Shown: piece after piece, positions 1 through 10,545 of the stretch
Layout of the letters: each line of letters begins with the position of its first letter
Numbering within the stretch: position 1 is the first letter of the stretch
DNA from: Zeugodacus cucurbitae
Lineage: Eukaryota; Arthropoda; Insecta; Diptera; Tephritidae
Length of the DNA stretch: 64,000 nucleotides
Direction: 5' to 3'
Assembly (NCBI RefSeq): GCF_028554725.1
Contig: NC_071669.1
Span: 33,222,001-33,286,000 of the forward strand
Program-made: the position numbers and the translations under genes
The notes under the pieces: model-generated
The model's database searches: none
The model's input: the letters and a program-made list of their open reading frames with translations, nothing else
Told to the model about the DNA's origin: nothing

Positions 1-187
1 TCATGGAGAACTGTCAAGTAGTACCAGGAGATGAGTTTCTTTTGGCATCCAAGATGGATGAGGAAAATGGTTGCATTGTAGAATTTTTGCGAAATTTATT
101 GAAAAGTTGTACAAAAAATACTAATTATTTGAAAGCATGTAATACTTTTTCGATAAAAAACAGTTCCTTTTTTCACTAATTGTTGCA
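1..187. other. Unassigned flank of RTE-like LINE copy 1
   Basis: AT-rich sequence with no recognisable coding content. It recurs at 14172-14358, again directly upstream of an RTE-like LINE whose similarity starts at the same point. It therefore belongs to a duplicated block and is not unique flank. Confidence 0.7.
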
Positions 188-1657
188 ACACCAGGAGATG
201 GTGAATCCGATTCCCCAATCGACGACGATGGAGCAGATGTTCCATTGCCCGACCGTAAGGAAATTCGAATAGCAATTACCCGCTTGAAGAACAATAAGGC
301 GGCGGGGGCCGATGGATTACCGGCCGAGCTATTCAAATACGGCGGCGAAGAGCTGATAAGGTGATTGCATCAGCTTCTTTGCCGAATATGGTCGGAAGAA
401 AGCAAGCCTGACGATTGGAATCTCAGTGTACTCTGCCCAATACATAAAAAGGGAGACCCCACAATTTGCGCCAATTAACGTGGGATAAGCCTCCTCAACA
501 TCGCGTATAAGGTCCTGTCGAGCGTACTGTGTGAAAGACTAAAGCCCACCGTGAACAAACTGATTGGACCTTATCAGTGTGGCTTTAGACCTGGAAAATC
601 AACAACAGACCAGATATTCACCATGCGCCAAATTTTGGAGAAGACCCGTGAAAATAGGATCGACACACACCACCTCTTTGTCGACTTTAAAGCTGCTTTC
701 GACAGCACGAAAAGGAGCTGCCTTTATGCCGCGATGTCTGAATTTGGTATCCCCGCAAAACTAATACGGCTGTGTACGCTGACGTTGAGCAACACCAAAA
801 GCTCCGTCAGGATCGGGGAGGACCTCTCCGAGCCGTTCGATACCAGACGAGGTTTCAGACAAAGTGACTCACTCTCGTGTGATTTCTTTAACCTGATGCT
901 GGAGAAAATAATACGAGCTGCAGAGCTAAATAGAGAAGGTACAATCTTCTATAAGAGTGTACAGCTACTGGCGTACGCCGATGATATCGATATCATTGGA
1001 AACAACACCCGCGCCGTTAGTTCTGCTTTTTCCAGACTGGATAAGGAAGCGAAGCGTATGGGTCTGGTGGTGAACGAGGACAAGACGAAATATCTCCTGT
1101 CATCAAACAAACAGTCAGCGCATTCGCGTCTTGGCTCCCACTTCACTGTTGACAGTCATAACTTTGAAGTTGTAGATAATTTCGTCTACCTGGGAACCAG
1201 CATTAACAGCAAAAACAATGCCAGCCTGGAAATCCAACGCAGAATCACAACAGGTGCTACTATGGACTAAGTAGGCAATTGAAAAGTAAAGTCCTCTCTC
1301 GACGAACAAAAACCAAACTCTACAAGTCTCTCATCATTCCCGTCCTAATTTACGGTGAAGAAGCGTGGACGATGTCAACATCCAATGAGACGGCACAAGG
1401 AGTTTTCGAGAGAAAGGTTTTGCGGAAGATTTATGGTCCCTTAAACATTGGCAACGGTGAATACCGCAGACGATAGAACGATGAGCTGTATGTGGTATTC
1501 GACGACATAGACATAGTCCAACGAATAAAAAGACAGCGGCTACGCTGGCTAGGTCATATTGTTCGAATGGATGAAAGTGCTCCAACTCTGAAAGTATTCG
1601 ATGCAGTTCCCCCTGGTGGAAGCCGAGGAAGAGGGAGACCTCCACTCCGATGGAAGA
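188..1657 (+). pseudogene. RTE-like LINE reverse transcriptase, copy 1, 5' truncated and disabled
   Basis: Non-LTR retrotransposon RT. The + strand reads through a pre-RT segment (PLPDRKEIRIAITRLKNN), the fingers (GFRPGKS), palm (FVDFKAAFDS), the catalytic box LAYADDIDIIG near 965-1000 and the RTE-type C-terminal signature QRLRWLGHIVRMDE with a GRGRPPLRWK tail. It starts inside the EN-RT linker, so the endonuclease is absent. Lesions: in-frame TGA at about 363, in-frame TAA at about 476 (a Tyr in other copies), a 7-nt deletion near 1248 that shifts frame, and TAG replacing Trp near 1474. At 1658 it is fused to a CTCTCGCA-repeat fragment, losing its last codons and 3' tail. It is non-functional. 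The RTE clade is assigned from the C-terminal signature and from the EN of the copy at 46.5 kb. Confidence 0.85.
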
Positions 1658-1884
1658 ATTACATCCAAATATGCCCCTTTCTAGTGCGATCCTTTTTACT
1701 CAAGTTATCGCTTGCACGGACAGACGGACCAGACATCCGGATTTCAAGTCCACTCGTCATCCTGATCATTTATATATATATAACCCCATATCTAACCTTT
1801 TTATTTCTTGGTGACACAAACAACCGTTATGTGAACAAAACTATAATACTCTCTTTAGCAACTTTGTTGCGAGAGTATAAAAAC
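1658..1884 (-). repeat. CTCTCGCA-family repeat fragment (array unit 1)
   Basis: Reverse-oriented end of the same repeat seen complete at 20261-21461. It runs from the segment with CATCCAAATATG and CAGACGGACCAGACATCC to TTGCGAGAGTATAAAA. The fragment starts exactly where the RT copy breaks off, so this is a fusion point. Counterparts lie at 6102-6328 and 10546-10772. Confidence 0.85.
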
Positions 1885-1889
1885 GAAAG

Positions 1890-2095
1890 TGCTATATATA
1901 AAGTGGTTTCAGCCAGCAGTGCCGGAAGTTTCTTTACGGCATTTAACATCAGAGACACTCTTGTGGTAAACACAGAACGCGCACTTGTATTATGGCTTGA
2001 AGATCATGCGCAGAAGAGAATAACGGTAGACACTAGAATTCGAAAGCCCAGCAGTTTTATGAAAAAATAAAAAGTCAAGGGCGTGGTAGTGGTCC
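1890..2095 (+). pseudogene. Tigger/pogo-type transposase CENP-B HTH fragment (unit 1)
   Basis: The reading frame around 1945-2040 encodes NIRDTLVVNTERALVLWLED followed by HAQKRITVDTRI. This resembles the second helix-turn-helix of Tigger/Jerky (pogo, Tc1/mariner superfamily) transposases, where the WLED..QKR pattern is typical. After a one-base frame change near 2040 the continuation KAQQFYEKIKSQGRGSG also fits. The next in-frame codon stops it, and no DDE catalytic domain follows. It currently forms the tail of a 192-codon open frame that starts in the RT at 1492, which is a chance fusion. Copies lie at 6334-6539 and 10778-10983. Confidence 0.6.
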
Positions 2096-2335
2096 GATTT
2101 AACAACGAACGTGTTAGGGCATTTACGTACAAAACTGTGTTTGTTTTGCACGATAAACATAAGAAAAGCCACGAATAAGCAAAACCAACAAAAAACCTGC
2201 TGTCAATTAATTCTTTGTAAAATACAAACACATTTTTCATTACAATTGTACCTAGTATAGAATGATCAAATACCAACAACAAATCAATTCTAATAAGTTA
2301 AACATAATAATTAAAAGCTAAATGTTAGAGAAATT
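2096..2335. other. Unassigned AT-rich spacer (unit 1)
   Basis: No recognisable feature. Repeated at 6540-6779 and 10984-11223. Confidence 0.6.
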
Positions 2336-2845
2336 CATTTGCTGCTACAGTTGCCTTGATAAGTCTGAAGGCCTCTTACGGTTCAGTCGGTTTTCTCGTT
2401 CAGCAGTACCGATGAGTCGGGAGGCCTCTTCATTTACATGCTTTATAAGCCTCATTTCGTGAGTCTTAGCAAGTTTGGTTATTTCGTTTACTACTGAATT
2501 CATACCAAGATCACGGTGAAGGTCAGCAGATCTAACATTGAACTTGATTATATATAAATATTACTATTAGTTAGATACTTGATTATATAGAAAGCGTGGA
2601 TCTCCTACCTACCAGATGGTAAAACTCAGCAAATTTTAAATCAAGCTCACATCTTTTTTTCTTGACATACTCTTTCCAGCGAAACTTAGCATCTAGGGTG
2701 ATCCCTAGGTATGTACTTAGCATTATAGTGATGTGGTATAGGAGTACCATTTATATAAATGGGATGGTATGATGTTTTTTTAAGTAAAGTATACGTGCAA
2801 TGATTTGGAATCGTTTAATTTAATGAGCCACTAAGAAGCTCATTT
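2336..2845 (-). pseudogene. Jockey-like LINE RT C-terminal fragment, antisense (unit 1)
   Basis: The minus strand matches the + strand LINE at 39470-39850: the stretch giving the YLGITLDVKLRWKEHV-like region (plus-strand TAGGGTGATCCCTAGGTATG) and the stretch around CAGATCTAACATT. It lies immediately downstream of the palm domain in Jockey-type RTs. It is collapsed by internal deletions and has no open frame. Copies lie at 6780-7289 and 11224-11733. Confidence 0.7.
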
Positions 2846-3068
2846 ATGATCACGAAAGCAGAACTGATGTACTGGTATAAGGTGTTTTCGATCTATTTTT
2901 GATTTGAGACTCTTTTTGAGAACATTCTAGAAAACTTTCGATAGAGCTGGCGGCAGCGCTATTGGCCTATATCACACAAGACGAAGAAAGATTAAAAAAT
3001 TAACGGGACATTACTTTCACAAATAAAATCAGCGCGTGCTGTTTTCGACTATCATGACATATATTCAT
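2846..3068. other. Unassigned spacer (unit 1)
   Basis: I recognise nothing in it. It contains a GC-richer stretch, GAGCTGGCGGCAGCGCTATT, near 2945. Repeated in units 2 and 3. Confidence 0.5.
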
Positions 3069-3529
3069 TATAGCGTTTTTAGGCAGGAGCTAATTGATCA
3101 ATTAACCGGCCTCTGCCCGATTAAAGATCGCTTATTAAGATCGATTTACATACAAAATAAAATATTCATTTATTTTTAATTGAATTTTAATCGACTTGAA
3201 AATCAAATGCACCTCTGCGAAAAAGACGTACGACATACGTTGTTTGTCTGCGATTGTCTGAATTTACATATATTCATGATAGCGTTTTTAGACAGGAGCT
3301 AATTGATCAATTAACCGGCCTCTGCTCGATTAAGATCGATTTACATACAAAATAAAATATTCATTTATTTTTAATTGAATTTTAATCGAGTTGAAAATCA
3401 TATGCACCTCTGCGACAAAGACGTTCGATATACTTTCTTTGTCTGCGATTGTCTGATTTTTTTGATAAACGTATATCGTACGTTTTTGTCGAGGAGTTGA
3501 TCAATTAGCTCCTGTTTAAAAACGCTATA
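3069..3529. mobile_element. Foldback/MITE-like element with internal direct duplication (unit 1)
   Basis: The termini are inverted: the left end reads TATAGCGTTTTTAGGCAGGA then GCTAATTGATCAA, and the right end is its reverse complement with about two mismatches over 33 bp, ending AAAAACGCTATA at 3529. The interior holds two direct copies of a roughly 209-bp segment starting at 3061 and 3270, each with the left terminal sequence, so the element looks like a partly duplicated miniature transposon. There is no ORF and no clear target-site duplication. Copies lie at 7513-7973 and 11957-12417. Confidence 0.65.
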
Positions 3530-3599
3530 CGTGTTTTCAATAATCTGTTTTCATTGCCATTGGCACAAAACTGGGAATGTTTATCCGGAGGCGAATTTT

Positions 3600-3955
3600 T
3601 CATAATCAACATCATTCACCATAGATAGGAACAGTGCTGCTGACTATAAGGTGGATGCAAAAGAACCTTCTATACAAGCTTCCGAAGTTGCTATCGACTC
3701 AATATCAATATGTGAGGCCCGTCGTTGTCCTAAAGGAACACAAGTCTTCTCCTATTGTCCCAAACTGACCGGTTCTGGGCAATTATAATACTTTGACAGT
3801 CCCGTTGGTGTCCAGGTTCGAATTAAGTTTGGCAGTAGGGGGATAGCTAAAAAAAAAGTAATCGAACTAATCGGAAGTAATGATTTTCGTAAATGACAGG
3901 CAAATGTGTTGACGAATGAATTAAAAAAACGCAAAAAAATCGTCTGAAGTGTTTA
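3600..3955 (+). pseudogene. Possible degraded coding stretch of unknown family (unit 1)
   Basis: One + frame stays open for about 58 codons, ends in TAA near 3785, continues for about 40 codons to TGA near 3895, then runs on to TGA near 3946. Two stops in about 110 codons is few for DNA this AT-rich. Readable pieces include FSYCPKLTGSGQL and YFDSPVGVQVRIKFGSRG. I do not recognise the family. It could be a dead transposase or a host exon fragment, or chance. Copies lie at 8044-8399 and 12488-12842. Confidence 0.25.
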
Positions 3956-4888
3956 ATATTAATTAGATCATGAAAGTGAAATAAGTAGTTCTTAATTTAA
4001 CATTAAACATTTCAGTGTCGGCTTTATTAATACATAAGTAATCGCAATCGTGCCCTGTTTGTTATGTTTTATGTTTGTAACTGAAGCGTAAAAGAATTTG
4101 AAAAAATTATATGAAAGGAAATGACAGAAACCCCCGAACCATATTGTCGAAAACAGATTTCCCCTGTGAACGCAATGGGTGATAAATCTTAAGCTCAACT
4201 TATACATGCTTGACTCAACTCAGCTTAGAAAAATTTGGCTTGGAAAACTTAAATGCAGTTATACTTCACACAACGTCAACTTCAGCTGTTATTATTATAG
4301 TTTCTGGGTAGAGTTGCCAGATGTGCAGATTTATCTTTAAAATTAAGTTTTTTAAATTAAAATATCACCATGATTGAAGTTTTAAAACTAGTATACAAAA
4401 AAATCTTCACTATCAATAGCTTTGAGCAGAATAGCACAAAAGAAACGTACATGCGTAGTTCAGTTTTTCGAGTTTTAGAATTGTTAGAAGATGTAAAAAA
4501 TTGGAGCCAGCCAAGCGTATAAATGATAGGTAAATAAATAATTTATTCAAATTGTATTTGACATTTGCAATAAATTTTTTATTACATAAATTTGCGAAAT
4601 AGTTTTTTTCTGAGCAGATCACCGCAAATTCTTGCAGAGATTTGCAATAGTTAAGTTTCTGTTTCAAAAATTACCCTCATATCGAAGCAATTTGATTTAA
4701 TTTGTTTATTGCACTTAAAGTTAAACAAGTTTTTATGTTATAAATAAAATAAAAGATTTTTTTATCAAACACTTTAAAAACATAATTGTTGTGAAAAATG
4801 TATTTTCTTCTGAATAATCTTAACTATTTTCTATATTTGAAGATTTATAAGATTAGAATTTTAACATATTTAATTTTAACCGAAAACA
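3956..4888. other. AT-rich unassigned filler (unit 1)
   Basis: Very AT-rich with several poly-A/T runs and no supportable ORF. Repeated at 8400-9332 and 12843-13775. Confidence 0.6.
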
Positions 4889-5088
4889 TTCAGGCGACAC
4901 TAAAATAGTGTCATAATGAGAATGAAAGAGAAACAGTGAGAGAGATAGAGCAGTTCAAATATCAACGTAACTTAGAGTTCTAAATTCATTCAGGAAACAC
5001 TGGAATAGTGTCATAATGAGAATGAAAGAGAAACATTGAGAGAGAGAGAGCAGTTCAAATGTCAACTTAACTTAGAGTTCTAAATTCA
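4889..5088. repeat. Two 100-bp direct repeats next to the array junction (unit 1)
   Basis: Two head-to-tail copies of about 100 bp (4889-4988, 4989-5088). Each holds a short hairpin (ACACTGGAATAGTGT type), an AGAGAGA-rich stretch and ACTTAGAGTTCTAAATTCA. They lie about 20 bp from the junction that closes the 4.44-kb unit. Copies lie at 9333-9532 and 13776-13975. Confidence 0.85.
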
Positions 5089-5110
5089 ACAGACGGATTA
5101 TCTGTCGGTA

Positions 5111-6101
5111 ACACCACCTCTTTGTCGACTTTAAAGCTGCTTTCGACAGCACGAAAAGGAGCTGCCTTTATGCCGCGATGTCTGAATTTGGTATCCCCGC
5201 AAAACTAATACGGCTGTGTACGCTGACGTTGAGCAACACCAAAAGCTCCGTCAGGATCGGGGAGGACCTCTCCGAGCCGTTCGATACCAGACGAGGTTTC
5301 AGACAAAGTGACTCACTCTCGTGTGATTTCTTTAACCTGATGCTGGAGAAAATAATACGAGCTGCAGAGCTAAATAGAGAAGGTACAATCTTCTATAAGA
5401 GTGTACAGCTACTGGCGTACGCCGATGATATCGATATCATTGGAAACAACACCCGCGCCGTTAGTTCTGCTTTTTCCAGACTGGATAAGGAAGCGAAGCG
5501 TATGGGTCTGGTGGTGAACGAGGACAAGACGAAATATCTCCTGTCATCAAACAAACAGTCAGCGCATTCGCGTCTTGGCTCCCACTTCACTGTTGACAGT
5601 CATAACTTTGAAGTTGTAGATAATTTCGTCTACCTGGGAACCAGCATTAACAGCAAAAACAATGCCAGCCTGGAAATCCAACGCAGAATCACAACAGGTG
5701 CTACTATGGACTAAGTAGGCAATTGAAAAGTAAAGTCCTCTCTCGACGAACAAAAACCAAACTCTACAAGTCTCTCATCATTCCCGTCCTAATTTACGGT
5801 GAAGAAGCGTGGACGATGTCAACATCCAATGAGACGGCACAAGGAGTTTTCGAGAGAAAGGTTTTGCGGAAGATTTATGGTCCCTTAAACATTGGCAACG
5901 GTGAATACCGCAGACGATAGAACGATGAGCTGTATGTGGTATTCGACGACATAGACATAGTCCAACGAATAAAAAGACAGCGGCTACGCTGGCTAGGTCA
6001 TATTGTTCGAATGGATGAAAGTGCTCCAACTCTGAAAGTATTCGATGCAGTTCCCCCTGGTGGAAGCCGAGGAAGAGGGAGACCTCCACTCCGATGGAAG
6101 A
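5111..6101 (+). pseudogene. RTE-like RT fragment, array copy 2
   Basis: Identical in layout to 667-1657, with the same 7-nt deletion (near 5692) and TAG (near 5918). It starts abruptly inside the palm at the array junction, so it lacks the fingers and the two early stop codons. The catalytic YADD box is present near 5420. It is disabled. Confidence 0.85.
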
Positions 6102-9100
6102 ATTACATCCAAATATGCCCCTTTCTAGTGCGATCCTTTTTACTCAAGTTATCGCTTGCACGGACAGACGGACCAGACATCCGGATTTCAAGTCCACTCG
6201 TCATCCTGATCATTTATATATATATAACCCCATATCTAACCTTTTTATTTCTTGGTGACACAAACAACCGTTATGTGAACAAAACTATAATACTCTCTTT
6301 AGCAACTTTGTTGCGAGAGTATAAAAACGAAAGTGCTATATATAAAGTGGTTTCAGCCAGCAGTGCCGGAAGTTTCTTTACGGCATTTAACATCAGAGAC
6401 ACTCTTGTGGTAAACACAGAACGCGCACTTGTATTATGGCTTGAAGATCATGCGCAGAAGAGAATAACGGTAGACACTAGAATTCGAAAGCCCAGCAGTT
6501 TTATGAAAAAATAAAAAGTCAAGGGCGTGGTAGTGGTCCGATTTAACAACGAACGTGTTAGGGCATTTACGTACAAAACTGTGTTTGTTTTGCACGATAA
6601 ACATAAGAAAAGCCACGAATAAGCAAAACCAACAAAAAACCTGCTGTCAATTAATTCTTTGTAAAATACAAACACATTTTTCATTACAATTGTACCTAGT
6701 ATAGAATGATCAAATACCAACAACAAATCAATTCTAATAAGTTAAACATAATAATTAAAAGCTAAATGTTAGAGAAATTCATTTGCTGCTACAGTTGCCT
6801 TGATAAGTCTGAAGGCCTCTTACGGTTCAGTCGGTTTTCTCGTTCAGCAGTACCGATGAGTCGGGAGGCCTCTTCATTTACATGCTTTATAAGCCTCATT
6901 TCGTGAGTCTTAGCAAGTTTGGTTATTTCGTTTACTACTGAATTCATACCAAGATCACGGTGAAGGTCAGCAGATCTAACATTGAACTTGATTATATATA
7001 AATATTACTATTAGTTAGATACTTGATTATATAGAAAGCGTGGATCTCCTACCTACCAGATGGTAAAACTCAGCAAATTTTAAATCAAGCTCACATCTTT
7101 TTTTCTTGACATACTCTTTCCAGCGAAACTTAGCATCTAGGGTGATCCCTAGGTATGTACTTAGCATTATAGTGATGTGGTATAGAAGTACCATTTATAT
7201 AAATGGGATGGTATGATGTTTTTTTAAGTAAAGTATACGTGCAATGATTTGGAATCGTTTAATTTAATGAGCCACTAAGAAGCTCATTTATGATCACGAA
7301 AGCAGAACTGATGTACTGGTATAAGGTGTTTTCGATCTATTTTTGATTTGAGACTCTTTTTGAGAACATTCTAGAAAACTTTCGATAGAGCTGGCGGCAG
7401 CGCTATTGGCCTATATCACACAAGACGAAGAAAGATTAAAAAATTAACGGGACATTACTTTCACAAATAAAATCAGCGCGTGCTGTTTTCGACTATCATG
7501 ACATATATTCATTATAGCGTTTTTAGGCAGGAGCTAATTGATCAATTAACCGGCCTCTGCCCGATTAAAGATCGCTTATTAAGATCGATTTACATACAAA
7601 ATAAAATATTCATTTATTTTTAATTGAATTTTAATCGACTTGAAAATCAAATGCACCTCTGCGAAAAAGACGTACGACATACGTTGTTTGTCTGCGATTG
7701 TCTGAATTTACATATATTCATGATAGCGTTTTTAGACAGGAGCTAATTGATCAATTAACCGGCCTCTGCTCGATTAAGATCGATTTACATACAAAATAAA
7801 ATATTCATTTATTTTTAATTGAATTTTAATCGAGTTGAAAATCATATGCACCTCTGCGACAAAGACGTTCGATATACTTTCTTTGTCTGCGATTGTCTGA
7901 TTTTTTTGATAAACGTATATCGTACGTTTTTGTCGAGGAGTTGATCAATTAGCTCCTGTTTAAAAACGCTATACGTGTTTTCAATAATCTGTTTTCATTG
8001 CCATTGGCACAAAACTGGGAATGTTTATCCGGAGGCGAATTTTTCATAATCAACATCATTCACCATAGATAGGAACAGTGCTGCTGACTATAAGGTGGAT
8101 GCAAAAGAACCTTCTATACAAGCTTCCGAAGTTGCTATCGACTCAATATCAATATGTGAGGCCCGTCGTTGTCCTAAAGGAACACAAGTCTTCTCCTATT
8201 GTCCCAAACTGACCGGTTCTGGGCAATTATAATACTTTGACAGTCCCGTTGGTGTCCAGGTTCGAATTAAGTTTGGCAGTAGGGGGATAGCTAAAAAAAA
8301 AGTAATCGAACTAATCGGAAGTAATGATTTTCGTAAATGACAGGCAAATGTGTTGACGAATGAATTAAAAAAACGCAAAAAAATCGTCTGAAGTGTTTAA
8401 TATTAATTAGATCATGAAAGTGAAATAAGTAGTTCTTAATTTAACATTAAACATTTCAGTGTCGGCTTTATTAATACATAAGTAATCGCAATCGTGCCCT
8501 GTTTGTTATGTTTTATGTTTGTAACTGAAGCGTAAAAGAATTTGAAAAAATTATATGAAAGGAAATGACAGAAACCCCCGAACCATATTGTCGAAAACAG
8601 ATTTCCCCTGTGAACGCAATGGGTGATAAATCTTAAGCTCAACTTATACATGCTTGACTCAACTCAGCTTAGAAAAATTTGGCTTGGAAAACTTAAATGC
8701 AGTTATACTTCACACAACGTCAACTTCAGCTGTTATTATTATAGTTTCTGGGTAGAGTTGCCAGATGTGCAGATTTATCTTTAAAATTAAGTTTTTTAAA
8801 TTAAAATATCACCATGATTGAAGTTTTAAAACTAGTATACAAAAAAATCTTCACTATCAATAGCTTTGAGCAGAATAGCACAAAAGAAACGTACATGCGT
8901 AGTTCAGTTTTTCGAGTTTTAGAATTGTTAGAAGATGTAAAAAATTGGAGCCAGCCAAGCGTATAAATGATAGGTAAATAAATAATTTATTCAAATTGTA
9001 TTTGACATTTGCAATAAATTTTTTATTACATAAATTTGCGAAATAGTTTTTTTCTGAGCAGATCACCGCAAATTCTTGCAGAGATTTGCAATAGTTAAGT

Positions 9101-9554
9101 TTCTGTTTCAAAAATTACCCTCATATCGAAGCAATTTGATTTAATTTGTTTATTGCACTTAAAGTTAAACAAGTTTTTATGTTATAAATAAAATAAAAGA
9201 TTTTTTTATCAAACACTTTAAAAACATAATTGTTGTGAAAAATGTATTTTCTTCTGAATAATCTTAACTATTTTCTATATTTGAAGATTTATAAGATTAG
9301 AATTTTAACATATTTAATTTTAACCGAAAACATTCAGGCGACACTAAAATAGTGTCATAATGAGAATGAAAGAGAAACAGTGAGAGAGATAGAGCAGTTC
9401 AAATATCAACGTAACTTAGAGTTCTAAATTCATTCAGGAAACACTGGAATAGTGTCATAATGAGAATGAAAGAGAAACATTGAGAGAGAGAGAGCAGTTC
9501 AAATGTCAACTTAACTTAGAGTTCTAAATTCAACAGACGGATTATCTGTCGGTA
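6102..9554. repeat. Remainder of array unit 2
   Basis: Same order as unit 1: CTCTCGCA fragment 6102-6328, Tigger-like HTH 6334-6539, antisense Jockey-like fragment 6780-7289, foldback element 7513-7973, possible coding stretch 8044-8399, AT-rich filler, and the 100-bp pair at 9333-9532. One substitution (GTATAGAAGTACC versus GTATAGGAGTACC) separates it from unit 1 near 7181 and is shared with unit 3. Confidence 0.9.
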
Positions 9555-10545
9555 ACACCACCTCTTTGTCGACTTTAAAGCTGCTTTCGACAGCACGAAA
9601 AGGAGCTGCCTTTATGCCGCGATGTCTGAATTTGGTATCCCCGCAAAACTAATACGGCTGTGTACGCTGACGTTGAGCAACACCAAAAGCTCCGTCAGGA
9701 TCGGGGAGGACCTCTCCGAGCCGTTCGATACCAGACGAGGTTTCAGACAAAGTGACTCACTCTCGTGTGATTTCTTTAACCTGATGCTGGAGAAAATAAT
9801 ACGAGCTGCAGAGCTAAATAGAGAAGGTACAATCTTCTATAAGAGTGTACAGCTACTGGCGTACGCCGATGATATCGATATCATTGGAAACAACACCCGC
9901 GCCGTTAGTTCTGCTTTTTCCAGACTGGATAAGGAAGCGAAGCGTATGGGTCTGGTGGTGAACGAGGACAAGACGAAATATCTCCTGTCATCAAACAAAC
10001 AGTCAGCGCATTCGCGTCTTGGCTCCCACTTCACTGTTGACAGTCATAACTTTGAAGTTGTAGATAATTTCGTCTACCTGGGAACCAGCATTAACAGCAA
10101 AAACAATGCCAGCCTGGAAATCCAACGCAGAATCACAACAGGTGCTACTATGGACTAAGTAGGCAATTGAAAAGTAAAGTCCTCTCTCGACGAACAAAAA
10201 CCAAACTCTACAAGTCTCTCATCATTCCCGTCCTAATTTACGGTGAAGAAGCGTGGACGATGTCAACATCCAATGAGACGGCACAAGGAGTTTTCGAGAG
10301 AAAGGTTTTGCGGAAGATTTATGGTCCCTTAAACATTGGCAACGGTGAATACCGCAGACGATAGAACGATGAGCTGTATGTGGTATTCGACGACATAGAC
10401 ATAGTCCAACGAATAAAAAGACAGCGGCTACGCTGGCTAGGTCATATTGTTCGAATGGATGAAAGTGCTCCAACTCTGAAAGTATTCGATGCAGTTCCCC
10501 CTGGTGGAAGCCGAGGAAGAGGGAGACCTCCACTCCGATGGAAGA
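9555..10545 (+). pseudogene. RTE-like RT fragment, array copy 3
   Basis: Same truncated palm-to-C-terminus segment as copies 1 and 2, with the same frameshift (near 10136) and TAG (near 10362). Disabled. Confidence 0.85.

Noticed and set aside
1334..1645. 103- to 129-codon antisense ORFs over the RTE C-terminus (also at 5778, 10222, 15505, 48408, 51693, 53578, 62503)
   Set aside because: They are the reverse complement of the conserved RT coding sequence. Their similarity to each other follows from the sense protein.
1492..2070. 192-codon + ORF read as one protein
   Set aside because: It is a read-through fusion of the RT C-terminus, a reversed CTCTCGCA fragment and a Tigger-like HTH scrap. 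The parts come from different elements.
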